Source: Oscillospiraceae bacterium (GTDB taxonomy: Bacteria; Bacillota; Clostridia; Oscillospirales; Ruminococcaceae). From it: a stretch of DNA of 64,000 nucleotides. Of the stretch, positions 1 through 7,265 are shown in pieces (position 1 is the first letter of the stretch; the number at the start of each line of letters is the position of its first letter). The stretch is from the NCBI GenBank assembly GCA_019423755.1, contig JAHZAU010000002.1, positions 62,001-126,000 of the forward strand. Direction: 5' to 3'. The notes under the pieces were generated by a model, which was not told the origin of the DNA, did not search any database, and saw only the letters and a list, made by a program, of their open reading frames with translations. The position numbers were made by a program, and so were the translations under genes.

Positions 1-251
1 TAGATGATGGAAATACCCAGGTCGCCGCTAGCAGCGGTCTTCAGGTAGCTGACAAACTGGACTGGAAGCGGCTTGTTCAGGCCGTATTTTTCTTCCAGGG
101 CAGCTCGCAGCTCCGGGCTGTCGTTGTCGGGGCCCATCAGCGTCCGAATCGGGTCGCCGGGGGCGCTCTTAATGATCACAAAGTTGACCGCAAATACGAT
201 CAATACCGTGAGAAACCCGGACAGGATTCTCTTCAATGCGTACTTTTTCAT
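1..251 (-). CDS. dppB: Dipeptide/oligopeptide ABC transporter permease, DppB/OppB type (5' part only)
   Basis: This is the first 83 codons of an inner-membrane permease; the rest lies left of the window. The protein starts MKKYALKRILSGFLTVLIV, with a first membrane helix at about residues 9-29. It then shows the family segment with GDP, IRTLMG and a stretch like LEEKYGLNKPLPVQ followed by GDLG, all typical of the DppB N-terminus. The ATG at 249..251 is preceded on the minus strand by GGAGG about 6 bases upstream. A promoter lies at 457..485 and the leader contains two hairpins. It is distinct from the opp genes at the right end, because both sets are on the minus strand and run left from different starts. 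Confidence 0.9.
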   Translation of the reverse strand, partial: MKKYALKRILSGFLTVLIVFAVNFVIIKSAPGDPIRTLMGPDNDSPELRAALEEKYGLNKPLPVQFVSYLKTAASGDLGISII

Positions 252-325
252 TGCTGACCTCCTTACCAAACCCTTGAGCGATCGTTCCCATCCGTCCGGC
301 TCCTCCGCTTCTCACAAGATCCATT

Positions 326-366
326 CATCCTGGAGTCTCCAGGATGAAAAACAGGGCCCTGTTTTT
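326..366 (-). promoter_or_regulatory. Two stacked hairpins in the dppB leader, one terminator-like
   Basis: 347..366 is a perfect 20-base palindrome (AAAAACAGGG and its complement). Read on the minus strand it ends in CCCTG plus five T, like an intrinsic terminator. Just downstream on that strand 326..346 forms a perfect 9-bp stem with a 3-base loop. Both lie between the promoter and the start codon, so attenuation is possible. Function is inferred from shape only. Confidence 0.5.
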
Positions 367-456
367 GCGGTTGCCGTCCTTCGCTCAAGAGCGATTCCCA
401 ATCCCGTCCTGCTTCCAGCAGACATTCTACTGAAAACAATCCGTGAATTTTTATAA

Positions 457-485
457 ATTATATCATCTCGCATCAGTGAAGTAAA
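457..485 (-). promoter_or_regulatory. Promoter of dppB
   Basis: On the minus strand TTTACT (480..485) and TATAAT (457..462) are separated by exactly 17 bases. Transcription would start near 450, giving a leader of about 200 bases before dppB. Confidence 0.65.
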
Positions 486-740
486 TCGTCAAAGTGTCCT
501 AAGTGAAACCATGTTTCCTGTACAATTTTTTCAACGCTCGTCCTTAATAGCTAGTTTTTTCTCGGGATTTTATCCAATATTACTAGAGTTAATCCTTTTC
601 TGGCATATAGCTGTATTTTATAGGAAATCACTTTTTCTCCTGCATGATTTTCCAGAATCCCCGTGTTTTCTCCTGTTTTGGGTTTTTTACCCATCCATCT
701 TCAATCATTATGCATATATTTACATTATTATGCATAAATA
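486..740. other. AT-rich gap without a recognisable gene
   Basis: This stretch is much richer in A and T than its surroundings. The short open frames in it have no ribosome site or recognisable protein motif. I see no RNA gene here. Confidence 0.5.
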
Positions 741-772
741 GAAAAGCCGCCCCGGCTTTGGCCGGAGCGGCT
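741..772 (-). terminator. Terminator of the spore protein gene
   Basis: An 11-bp stem (AGCCGCTCCGG with CCGGGGCGGCT, minus strand) is followed by TTTTC. It lies 20 bases after the stop of the gene at 793..1002. Confidence 0.85.
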
Positions 773-792
773 CCCGTTATTTGGGGGGTCTT

Positions 793-1002
793 TTATTTGA
801 CAGAGTTCTCGTAAGCCTCGATCATCTTTTTGACCATCTGGCCGCCGACGGAACCAGCCTCACGGGAGGTCAGGTCGCCGTTGTAGCCCTGTTTCAGGGT
901 AACGCCTACTTCGTTGGCAGCTTCCATCTTGAATTTGTTCATAGCTTCTTTGGCTTCGGGAACGACCAGCTTGTTGCTGCTGTAAGAATTGTTGCTGTTC
1001 AT
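793..1002 (-). CDS. Small acid-soluble spore protein, alpha/beta type
   Basis: The protein has 69 residues. Proteins of this family coat and protect DNA in the dormant spore and are cut by the GPR protease at germination. It carries both family signatures: the central block KFKMEAANEVGV, which contains the protease site, and GYNGDLTSREAGSVGGQMVKK near the C-terminus. The start was set at 1002 because AAGGAG lies about 10 bases upstream; the longer open frame to 1185 has no such site and no similarity. It is a single-gene unit with its own terminator. In relatives it is transcribed by the forespore factor sigma G; I do not see a clear sigma G promoter. Confidence 0.95.
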   Translation of the reverse strand: MNSNNSYSSNKLVVPEAKEAMNKFKMEAANEVGVTLKQGYNGDLTSREAGSVGGQMVKKMIEAYENSVK

Positions 1003-1290
1003 GAGGGATACACTCCTTATATTCGTTCTATCATTGGCAAACCAAGCGGACCCGGCCGCGCGAAATCGGACATCCAGCCGTTTGGGGCCGGGTCCTTCGT
1101 TTCCGCCGCCTGCGCAAGGTCCTGTTTCGTTTGCAACCATAGTATGAGCCGCCGCTGGCGCATTATCAAAAGAAAATTCTGCCACGGCCTTTTGGGGCCG
1201 CGCCGCGTGTTTTCATTGATTTTTTCCCATACTTTGATATAATAAGCTCATCCCGAAAACACACCCTAAGCCCAAGAAAGGACGCTTTTT

Positions 1291-1746
1291 ATGTTCCATG
1301 CTTTTTATGTAAGCTCCCAGATGGTCTCCCTGGCGGTCTACCTGGTTTCCGCCTTCGCCCTTTACAAGCTAGGCCGGATGCGTTGCATCAACACCCCGTG
1401 GCTCGCCTTCATCCCCTTCTTTAACCTTTATGTCATGGGCTACATCGGCGATACCCTCAAGTACCACTCCCCCCAGCTCAACCGCTACCTGTATAATCTT
1501 CCTCTGGCCTATGCCCTACCGCTGCTCTCCATCTTCTCCAGCATCGGCGTGCGCCTGCCGTTCATCGGCGGCCTGACCTACTCCCTGCTGAGCCTGGCTT
1601 CCTGGGTGCTGACAGTAGTGGTCTACTACCTGATCTTCCTGCAGTACGCCTATCGCCAGCGCATCCTCTTCACCGTCCTTTCGGTGATCCCGGTGGTGGG
1701 TCCGATCCTCATCCTCTACTCCCTGCGGGGCTACCGCAATTATTAA
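1291..1746 (+). CDS. Small multi-pass membrane protein of unknown function
   Basis: The 151-residue protein is almost entirely hydrophobic. It has about four membrane segments, at roughly residues 8-27, 38-55, 70-100 and 105-145, and a short basic tail (RGYRNY). The stretch TPWLAFIPFFNLYVMGYIGD resembles membrane proteins in which a conserved P-x-N motif sits between helices, but I do not recognise a named family. The ATG at 1291 has AAGAAAGGA 8 to 10 bases upstream. It stands alone and faces the AlaX gene tail to tail across a shared terminator. Confidence 0.8.
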   Translation: MFHAFYVSSQMVSLAVYLVSAFALYKLGRMRCINTPWLAFIPFFNLYVMGYIGDTLKYHSPQLNRYLYNLPLAYALPLLSIFSSIGVRLPFIGGLTYSLLSLASWVLTVVVYYLIFLQYAYRQRILFTVLSVIPVVGPILILYSLRGYRNY

Positions 1747-1774
1747 CCGGCCTTCTCCAAACCAACCGAAAAAG

Positions 1775-1805
1775 AAAAAGCAGTCCCCGTGGGGACTGCT
1801 TTTTT
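1775..1805. terminator. Bidirectional terminator
   Basis: AAAAAGCAGTCCCC and its complement flank a 2-base loop, with a T-tract in both directions. It serves the plus gene ending at 1746 and the minus operon ending at 1816. Confidence 0.9.
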
Positions 1806-1815
1806 GCGTGCTTTT

Positions 1816-3036
1816 TTATTGCTGGCAGAAATTTCGGACCGCTTCTTCCAGCTGTTCGGCGGTGACGGCCTGACCCAGGCTGCCGCAGCAGACCCCACGG
1901 CCGCCGCCTTTTCCGGCAAAGAGGCTGTTGAGCTGGCGGCAAAGCTGCCCCAGCCGGTCCCCTTCAGCGCTGCTGCCTACCGACAGGGCATACCGGGCGC
2001 CGTTTTCCTCCAAGTAGAAGACGGTGCAGAGCACCCCTTCCTCCTTGGAAAGAGCCATGGCCAGCTCCCGGGCGGTGTCAAAGTCGGTCTGGGCGTCGGC
2101 CAAAAAGGCCCACCGCACCTGGCCTTCCCCCCAGGGCAAGGTTTTCCCCTGGGCAAGCAGGGCCTGCGCGGTCTGCTGCGCCAGACGGCGGCTCATCTGA
2201 GAAAGGGCCGCCTTGGCCTGGGTCAGCTCCTGCTGGAGCTTCTCTACACAGGCGGGCACCTCCAACGGCTTGCAGGAAAGCTGGGCGCCCAGTTCCCGCA
2301 GTGCCTGGTGCTTGTCGGCGTAGTCCTCCATGGCTGCCCCGCCAAAGAGGAAGGTCAGCCGGCTGCCGCCCTTGTAGCGCATGCAGTCCACGATCTTCAG
2401 CAGGCCGATCTCGCCGGTGCGGGCCACATGGGTGCCGCAGCAGCCGCACCAGTCGCAGCCTTCGATCTCCACCACCCGCAGGTGCTCCACCTCCGGGCGC
2501 TTGCGCACCGGCAGGGTGGCCAGGGTCTCCGGGTCCGGGTAGCTGACATGCACCGGCCGGTCCTCCCAGATGATGGCGTTGACCCGCCGCTCGATCTCCC
2601 GGCACTGGGCCATGGTCAGTTCCCCGGCGATGTCGATGGTGTTTTCATGTCCCATATGGAAGCCCACGTTGCGCAGGCCGTACTCGTTCCAGATGACACC
2701 CGAGAGGATGTGCTCACCGCAGTGGGTCTGCATGTGGGCAAACCGCCGGGCAAAGTCCAGCTCTCCCACCGCTTCGGCTCCGGTTTCCAGCAGGCCGTCG
2801 CACAGATGCTGCACCCGGCCCTCCTCTTCAAAGACGTACAAAACCTTTACCTGATGTTCCCCTTGGGTCAAGGTTCCGGTATCGCTGGGCTGGCCGCCCC
2901 CTTCCGGGAAGAAGCAGGTGGATTCCAGCTCCACCAGCCATCCTTCCAGGCCGTTTTTCTTCCCTTGGCAGCAGGCGAGCACCGGGCTTTGGCACCGGGT
3001 CACATAGCTGTCCAGATCATACAGTCGATTGGTCAC
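1816..3036 (-). CDS. Alanyl-tRNA editing protein, AlaX long form with DHHA1 domain
   Basis: The protein has 406 residues. Such free-standing editing proteins hydrolyse Ser- or Gly-tRNA(Ala). The N-terminus resembles the AlaRS editing region, with FFPEGGGQPSDTG at about 42-54. The zinc motifs are HxxxH (H105, H109) and CxxxH (C199, H203). The C-terminal 150 residues include a coiled stretch and the DHHA1 glycine motif GKGGGRG. No aminoacylation domain is present. It is the third gene of the trpS operon, 14 bases after the ATP-grasp gene, so it is probably under the tryptophan T-box. Confidence 0.92.
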   Translation of the reverse strand: MTNRLYDLDSYVTRCQSPVLACCQGKKNGLEGWLVELESTCFFPEGGGQPSDTGTLTQGEHQVKVLYVFEEEGRVQHLCDGLLETGAEAVGELDFARRFAHMQTHCGEHILSGVIWNEYGLRNVGFHMGHENTIDIAGELTMAQCREIERRVNAIIWEDRPVHVSYPDPETLATLPVRKRPEVEHLRVVEIEGCDWCGCCGTHVARTGEIGLLKIVDCMRYKGGSRLTFLFGGAAMEDYADKHQALRELGAQLSCKPLEVPACVEKLQQELTQAKAALSQMSRRLAQQTAQALLAQGKTLPWGEGQVRWAFLADAQTDFDTARELAMALSKEEGVLCTVFYLEENGARYALSVGSSAEGDRLGQLCRQLNSLFAGKGGGRGVCCGSLGQAVTAEQLEEAVRNFCQQ

Positions 3037-3050
3037 AGTTTTTGCTCCTT

Positions 3051-3941
3051 TTATTCTTTGGTATGGCTCAGGCAGCGGGCGATGTGCTCCAGATACTCCC
3101 CTACCAGGTCCACCTGGCTGCAGGCGTAAAGCATCCGGGCGCCCACCACGTCCTCGATCTCGTTAAAGACCAGTTCCCCCTGCCGGTCAAAGAGGAAATC
3201 CACCCCGCCCAGGTCCAGCCGGACCTGGCCGAGGATGCGCTCCACCAGCTGGCGCTGCCCGTCGGACAGTTCATACAGCCGGGCCGAACCGCCCAGCCCG
3301 TAGTTGGCGCGGTAGCCCTCCCGGGCAGAGCGCAGCACCGCCGCGCAGATGCGGTTTCCCACCACATAGACCCGCAGGTCCCGGGGCGGCTGGCCCGGCG
3401 GGCCCTCCACCTGGGGCTGTACTACAAAGTCCCAGTGGCCCATCTGCTCCAGGGCGTCCTCCAATTCCCGACGGTCCCGGGCCAGGAAGACGTTCTTCCC
3501 CCCGTGGCCGCCGGCGGTCTTGACGATGGCCGGGAAGCGCTCCCAGCGCAGGGCCGAGGCCTTGTATTTGTTCTTATAAAACCGGGTGTCGATGACCGGC
3601 ACCCCCAGCCCCGCCGCCAGCTGGCCGGTGCGGGCCTTGTCGTTGCAGAGCAGCGCGGTGTCGTAGCAGTTAAAGCACCGCACCCCCATCTGTTCCAGCT
3701 GCCGGGTCAGCAGCGGGTAGCGCATACGGCAGATGGCAAAGTCCGGCGGGTCCACCGGCTCGCCCTGGTACCACAACACCGCCTTGCCGTCCCAGACGCC
3801 GAAGTCCAGCTCTTCCAGCAGCACCACCTGGATGGACAGCTGGGGGAAGCGCTCCCGGCAGGCGTCCTCATACAGCTGGATGTACTCCCGGTTGCGCTGG
3901 GCCTCGGCCCGGTCGTAGAGCATCCACCCTTTGTGGGTCAT
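3051..3941 (-). CDS. ATP-grasp ligase of the RimK-like superfamily
   Basis: The 296-residue protein has an N-terminal half with a Rossmann-like pattern ending in NCYDTALLCNDKARTGQLAA, as in RimK-type ligases. An ATP-grasp core follows: a lysine strand at FPAIVKTAGGHGGKNV, an acidic patch at RDLRVYVVGN, and a metal-binding end at GGVDFLFD ... FNEIED. The substrate is unknown; the family joins carboxylates to amines. The start was set at the ATG at 3941, 8 bases after GGAGG. An in-frame GTG at 3947 lies only 2 bases from that site and is less likely. It sits between trpS and the AlaX gene with short gaps, so the three are probably co-transcribed. Confidence 0.82.
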   Translation of the reverse strand: MTHKGWMLYDRAEAQRNREYIQLYEDACRERFPQLSIQVVLLEELDFGVWDGKAVLWYQGEPVDPPDFAICRMRYPLLTRQLEQMGVRCFNCYDTALLCNDKARTGQLAAGLGVPVIDTRFYKNKYKASALRWERFPAIVKTAGGHGGKNVFLARDRRELEDALEQMGHWDFVVQPQVEGPPGQPPRDLRVYVVGNRICAAVLRSAREGYRANYGLGGSARLYELSDGQRQLVERILGQVRLDLGGVDFLFDRQGELVFNEIEDVVGARMLYACSQVDLVGEYLEHIARCLSHTKE

Positions 3942-3974
3942 GCCCACCGCCTCCTTTTGGTTCTTTCCTGCGGC

Positions 3975-5027
3975 TTACTTGCCCAAAGGCAGGAAGCCGA
4001 CCTTCTTGTATACCTTGTCCAGGGTGCGCTGAGCCAGCTGGGAAGCCTGACGGGCGCCTTCGCGGTAGCAGTCTTCCAGGTAGGCCTTTTCCTTCATCAG
4101 GCGGTCGTACTCCTCGCGGACCGGCCGCAGCTCCTCGGCCACCACTTCGCCCACATAAGCTTTGAAGTCGCCGTAGCCCTTGCCGTCAAACTCCTGCTCG
4201 ATCTCCTCGAAGCTCTTGCCGGTGATGGCGTTGACGATGGACATGAGGTTGTTGATGCCGTCTTTGCCCTCGGCGTAGCAGACGCGGGTATCGGAATCGG
4301 TGACGGCGCGTTTGAACTTCTTGATGATGGTTTCCGGCGGGTCCAGGATGGTGATGAAGCCGTTGGGGTTCTCGTCGGACTTGGACATCTTCTTGGTGGG
4401 GTCCGCCAGGGACATGATCTTGGCGGAAGTTTTGGGGATGTAGGGCTCCGGCAGGTGGAACACGTTGCCGTAAAGGCCGTTGAAGCGGGTGGCGATGTCG
4501 CGGCTCAGTTCCAGATGCTGCTTCTGGTCCACACCCACCGGCACCAGGTCGGTGAGGTACAGCAGGATGTCCGCCGCCATCAGGGACGGATAGGTAAAGA
4601 GGCCGGCGTTGATGTTGTCGGCGTGTTTGGCGGATTTATCCTTAAACTGGGTCATGCGGCTGAGCTCGCCGAACTGGGTGTAGCAGTTGAGCACCCAAGC
4701 CAGCTCGGCGTGGGCCGGTACATGGCTCTGGATGAAGGCGATGGAGCGCTTGGGGTCGATGCCGCAGGCCAGCATCAGCGCGTAGGAGGACAGGGTCTGT
4801 TTTTTGAGGGTCGCCGGGTCCTGGCGCACGGTGATGGCGTGCTGGTTGACGATGCAGTACAGGCAGTTGTAGTCGTTCTGGAACTGGCCCCAGTTGCGGA
4901 CGGCGCCCAGGTAGTTGCCCAGGGTGAAGACGCCGGTGGGCTGGATGCCGGAGAAGATGACCTTCTTTTTCTCCGGTTTTTCTTCCGTGTTGGCTGCGGT
5001 AGGCAGTACGGTGTTCTGTTCGGTCAT
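3975..5027 (-). CDS. trpS: Tryptophanyl-tRNA synthetase
   Basis: The 350-residue class I synthetase charges tRNA(Trp). It shows the N-terminal GIQPTGVFTLGNYLGA segment, which contains the HIGH-equivalent, and the KMSKS signature (KMSKSDEN) at about residues 216-223. About 20 residues precede the usual start (MTEQNTVLPTAANTEEKPEK), a short charged extension. GAAAGGATGG lies before the ATG at 5027. It is the first gene after a T-box leader whose specifier candidate is TGG, as expected. Confidence 0.97.
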   Translation of the reverse strand: MTEQNTVLPTAANTEEKPEKKKVIFSGIQPTGVFTLGNYLGAVRNWGQFQNDYNCLYCIVNQHAITVRQDPATLKKQTLSSYALMLACGIDPKRSIAFIQSHVPAHAELAWVLNCYTQFGELSRMTQFKDKSAKHADNINAGLFTYPSLMAADILLYLTDLVPVGVDQKQHLELSRDIATRFNGLYGNVFHLPEPYIPKTSAKIMSLADPTKKMSKSDENPNGFITILDPPETIIKKFKRAVTDSDTRVCYAEGKDGINNLMSIVNAITGKSFEEIEQEFDGKGYGDFKAYVGEVVAEELRPVREEYDRLMKEKAYLEDCYREGARQASQLAQRTLDKVYKKVGFLPLGK

Positions 5028-5094
5028 AAATAACCATCCTTTCTGGTATTTTCATGCAAAATCTTCCTATATATATGGGACGGCCCGGACAAAG

Positions 5095-5400
5095 AAAAAA
5101 GCGCTCCTGTCCCGGCGGCGGCCAAACACTGGCTGCCGTACCTGGGACAGAAGCGCGTCAAGCTCTTCTGCGGTGCCACCCATCTTGGCAAACTCCTGCG
5201 GAGCCTGCCCCCTTTTCCCGCACGATCATGCGGTGCTGCCGGATAACGGGTCAGCTTCCCGTCGGCGCCTACTGGGGAGATGCTCTCCCGTTGGGGCCGC
5301 CCTCGTAAGCCCATTGGGCACGGTCCTCGTCCTGCCGCCTTTTCAGCTTCCGGCGGCTCTCTGCAAGGCAAGACGGTGCTTACTCTTCTTACTCATCGGT
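5095..5400 (-). promoter_or_regulatory. Tryptophan T-box leader with terminator
   Basis: On the minus strand the T-box core GGGTGGCACCGC is present near 5169..5180. It is followed by a terminator stem (GCGCTTCTGTCCC with GGGACAGGAGCGC, 5101..5155) and a run of T at 5095..5100. Upstream, GTAAG pairs with CTTAC to close a stem I; TGG at 5311..5313 sits just before the 3' strand of that helix, where a specifier codon is expected. Uncharged tRNA(Trp) would favour read-through into trpS. The stem I fold is read by eye. Confidence 0.9.
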
Positions 5401-5460
5401 TTGGGTGCTATAACATTTTTATGATATGCCCTCCCAGGCGATTTGTCAAGCCCCCGGGGA

Positions 5461-5499
5461 CAAAACGGCGCACCGGGCGGGGTTGCCATCCGGTGCGCC
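5461..5499 (-). terminator. Terminator of the antiporter gene
   Basis: GGCGCACCG and CGGTGCGCC form the stem on the minus strand, followed by GTTTTG. It lies about 70 bases after the stop at 5567. Confidence 0.75.
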
Positions 5500-5566
5500 A
5501 AAGGAAGATATCCCAGAGGACCGCGGGCCAGGGTACGGCCTTCGGGTCCCGGAGCGTTTCGCTCGG

Positions 5567-6865
5567 TTATTTTGCTTTTTTGCGGCCCTTTTTCATCATA
5601 TGCTCATTGGCACGCAGCAGCTGCTCGGAGATGTAGTCCATCTGCTCCACCTCGTCGTAGCGGTCCACCAGCTGGCTGGCCTGCAGGTCGGCATAAGCCG
5701 CCTCGGAATGGTAAGCCAGTTTCAGCAGGATGGGGGTCAGGATGGTGGTCACCACCACCATAATGATCACCGGCCCGAAGAAGATGTCCGGCATAAGCCC
5801 CAGCTCGGAGCCCTTGTTGGCCACGATCAGCGCTACCTCACCACGGCAGACCATGCCCACGCCCACCTGGATGCTCTGGTGGGTGCTCATGCGGCAGAGC
5901 TTGGCGCCCAGACCGCAGCCGATCATCTTGGACAGCACCGCCACCACCACCAGCAGCACCGAGAAGAGGATCAGGCTGCCGCTCATAGCGGGGAGCACCG
6001 CTTCCATGCCGATGCTGGCAAAGAAGACCGGTGTCAGGAACAGATAGGACAGCGGGGCAAACTTAGTCTCGATGTACTTGGCCTTGGAAGTAGTGCCAAT
6101 GATCAGACCGGCAGCAAAGGAGCCGGTGATATCCGCCACCCCGAAGAATTCCTCGGCGCAGTAGGCCAGCAGCAGGCAGAGGATAAAGGCGAACAGCGGG
6201 TAACGCTGCAGGTCGGTGGAACGGACGTTGGCAGTGTACCAGCCCAGCAGGCGGTTGACGCCCCAGCCGACCACCACAACGAAGACGAAGAAGGCCACGA
6301 TCTTCAGCAGCACCACCGGCAGGCTGACACCTGCCCCGCCGCCGATGCTGGTGACCACCGTCAGGGCCACCAAACCCAGCACGTCGTCGATGAGGGCCGC
6401 CGCCAGGATGGTGTTACCCACGCTGGTGGTCAGCTTGCCCATCTCTTTGAGGGTCTCTACGGTGATGGAAACCGAGGTAGCGGTCAGTACCACGCCGATG
6501 AATATGTCCTGCATCAGGGCGTTGGGGTCGCCGCTTTGGTTAAAGAAGTACGCCAGCCCCGCTCCCATAACAAGCGGCACCAGTACACCGCACACCGCCA
6601 CCAGCATACCGGCCTTACCGGTCTGCTTCAGGTCCTCCAGGTTGGTGCCCAAACCGGCGGTAAACATCATGACAATGACGCCCATCTCGGAGATTTGCTT
6701 CAAAAATTCCGTCCCCTGCAGCACGTCCAGACATGCCGGGCCCAGCAGCAAACCGGCCAAAAGCGCACCCACAACCTGGGGCATCTGCAGCCGTTTGGTG
6801 ATGACACCCAGCAGCTTTGTGGAAAACAAAATCAACGCGATATCTACAAGATAATGATAAGACAT
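5567..6865 (-). CDS. Cation:proton antiporter, CPA2 type
   Basis: The 432-residue protein has about 12 membrane helices and the monovalent cation/proton antiporter pattern. The N-terminus contains PQVVGALLAGLLLGPACLD, typical of KefB/NapA-like carriers. Further on are GLGTNLEDLKQTGKAG, the helix region AALIDDVLGLVALTVV with a conserved aspartate pair, and FASIGMEA near the middle of the second half. There is no C-terminal TrkA domain; the protein ends in a short charged tail. It would exchange Na+ or K+ for H+ at the membrane. AAAGAGGTGA precedes the ATG. It is a single-gene unit, divergent from spoIIE. Confidence 0.93.
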   Translation of the reverse strand: MSYHYLVDIALILFSTKLLGVITKRLQMPQVVGALLAGLLLGPACLDVLQGTEFLKQISEMGVIVMMFTAGLGTNLEDLKQTGKAGMLVAVCGVLVPLVMGAGLAYFFNQSGDPNALMQDIFIGVVLTATSVSITVETLKEMGKLTTSVGNTILAAALIDDVLGLVALTVVTSIGGGAGVSLPVVLLKIVAFFVFVVVVGWGVNRLLGWYTANVRSTDLQRYPLFAFILCLLLAYCAEEFFGVADITGSFAAGLIIGTTSKAKYIETKFAPLSYLFLTPVFFASIGMEAVLPAMSGSLILFSVLLVVVAVLSKMIGCGLGAKLCRMSTHQSIQVGVGMVCRGEVALIVANKGSELGLMPDIFFGPVIIMVVVTTILTPILLKLAYHSEAAYADLQASQLVDRYDEVEQMDYISEQLLRANEHMMKKGRKKAK

Positions 6866-7097
6866 CCGCTCACCTCTTTCTCAAAAAATCCTTAAAAATG
6901 CCTTATCATTTTTAAGATGTTACCAATTATATATCTGTACGTCAAAAAATCAAGGCTAAATTATAAAAAACACACAAAAATCATCGTGTTCTGTACCGAT
7001 TAAACAAAATCTTCACCGCGAGTCAGCACTTTATGTCCATTTTTAAAAGCAAGGATTGGACCGGTCCCCTCCCCCTTCTGCCCCAGCCTTTTGCGGG

Positions 7098-7155
7098 TTT
7101 CGGCAACTTTTGTCCCAGCAAACTGACAACTTCCCCGGGAAGATGGTGGTATATT
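7098..7155 (+). promoter_or_regulatory. Candidate Spo0A-dependent promoter of spoIIE
   Basis: CTGACA (7123..7128) and TATATT (7150..7155) are 21 bases apart, the unusual spacing known for Spo0A-activated sigma A promoters such as that of spoIIE in Bacillus. Two sequences close to the 0A box lie just upstream: TTTCGGCAA (7098..7106, inverted) and TTTTGTCCCA (7108..7117). Each differs from the consensus by one or two bases. Confidence 0.5.
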
Positions 7156-7265
7156 GGGAAAGAAGGAAACCGCAGGAAATCCGCACCCGGATTCCGCTGG
7201 ATTTTGCAGCCTTACGATGCAAAAGTTTCATTTTATGTCAAATTCCGCAGAAAGGGGACCTACCT

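Noticed and set aside
1..251. The dppB start at the left end being part of the same operon as oppC-oppD-oppF at the right end.
   Set aside because: Both are on the minus strand, but dppB runs out of the left edge while the other set enters from the right edge, 61 kb away; they are two systems.
793..1185. Longer start of the spore protein at 1185.
   Set aside because: The extra 61 residues have no similarity to the family and no ribosome site; the start at 1002 has AAGGAG and gives the normal length.
3042..5033. Long open frame on the plus strand across the trpS operon, and similar long antisense frames at 9684..11813, 12725..15139, 15654..17846, 18684..20552, 42539..44230, 49079..51985 and 55956..58535.
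   Set aside because: Each lies opposite a well-recognised gene, has repetitive low-information protein rich in His, Gln, Val, Gly or Ala, and lacks a ribosome site. They follow from the high GC content.
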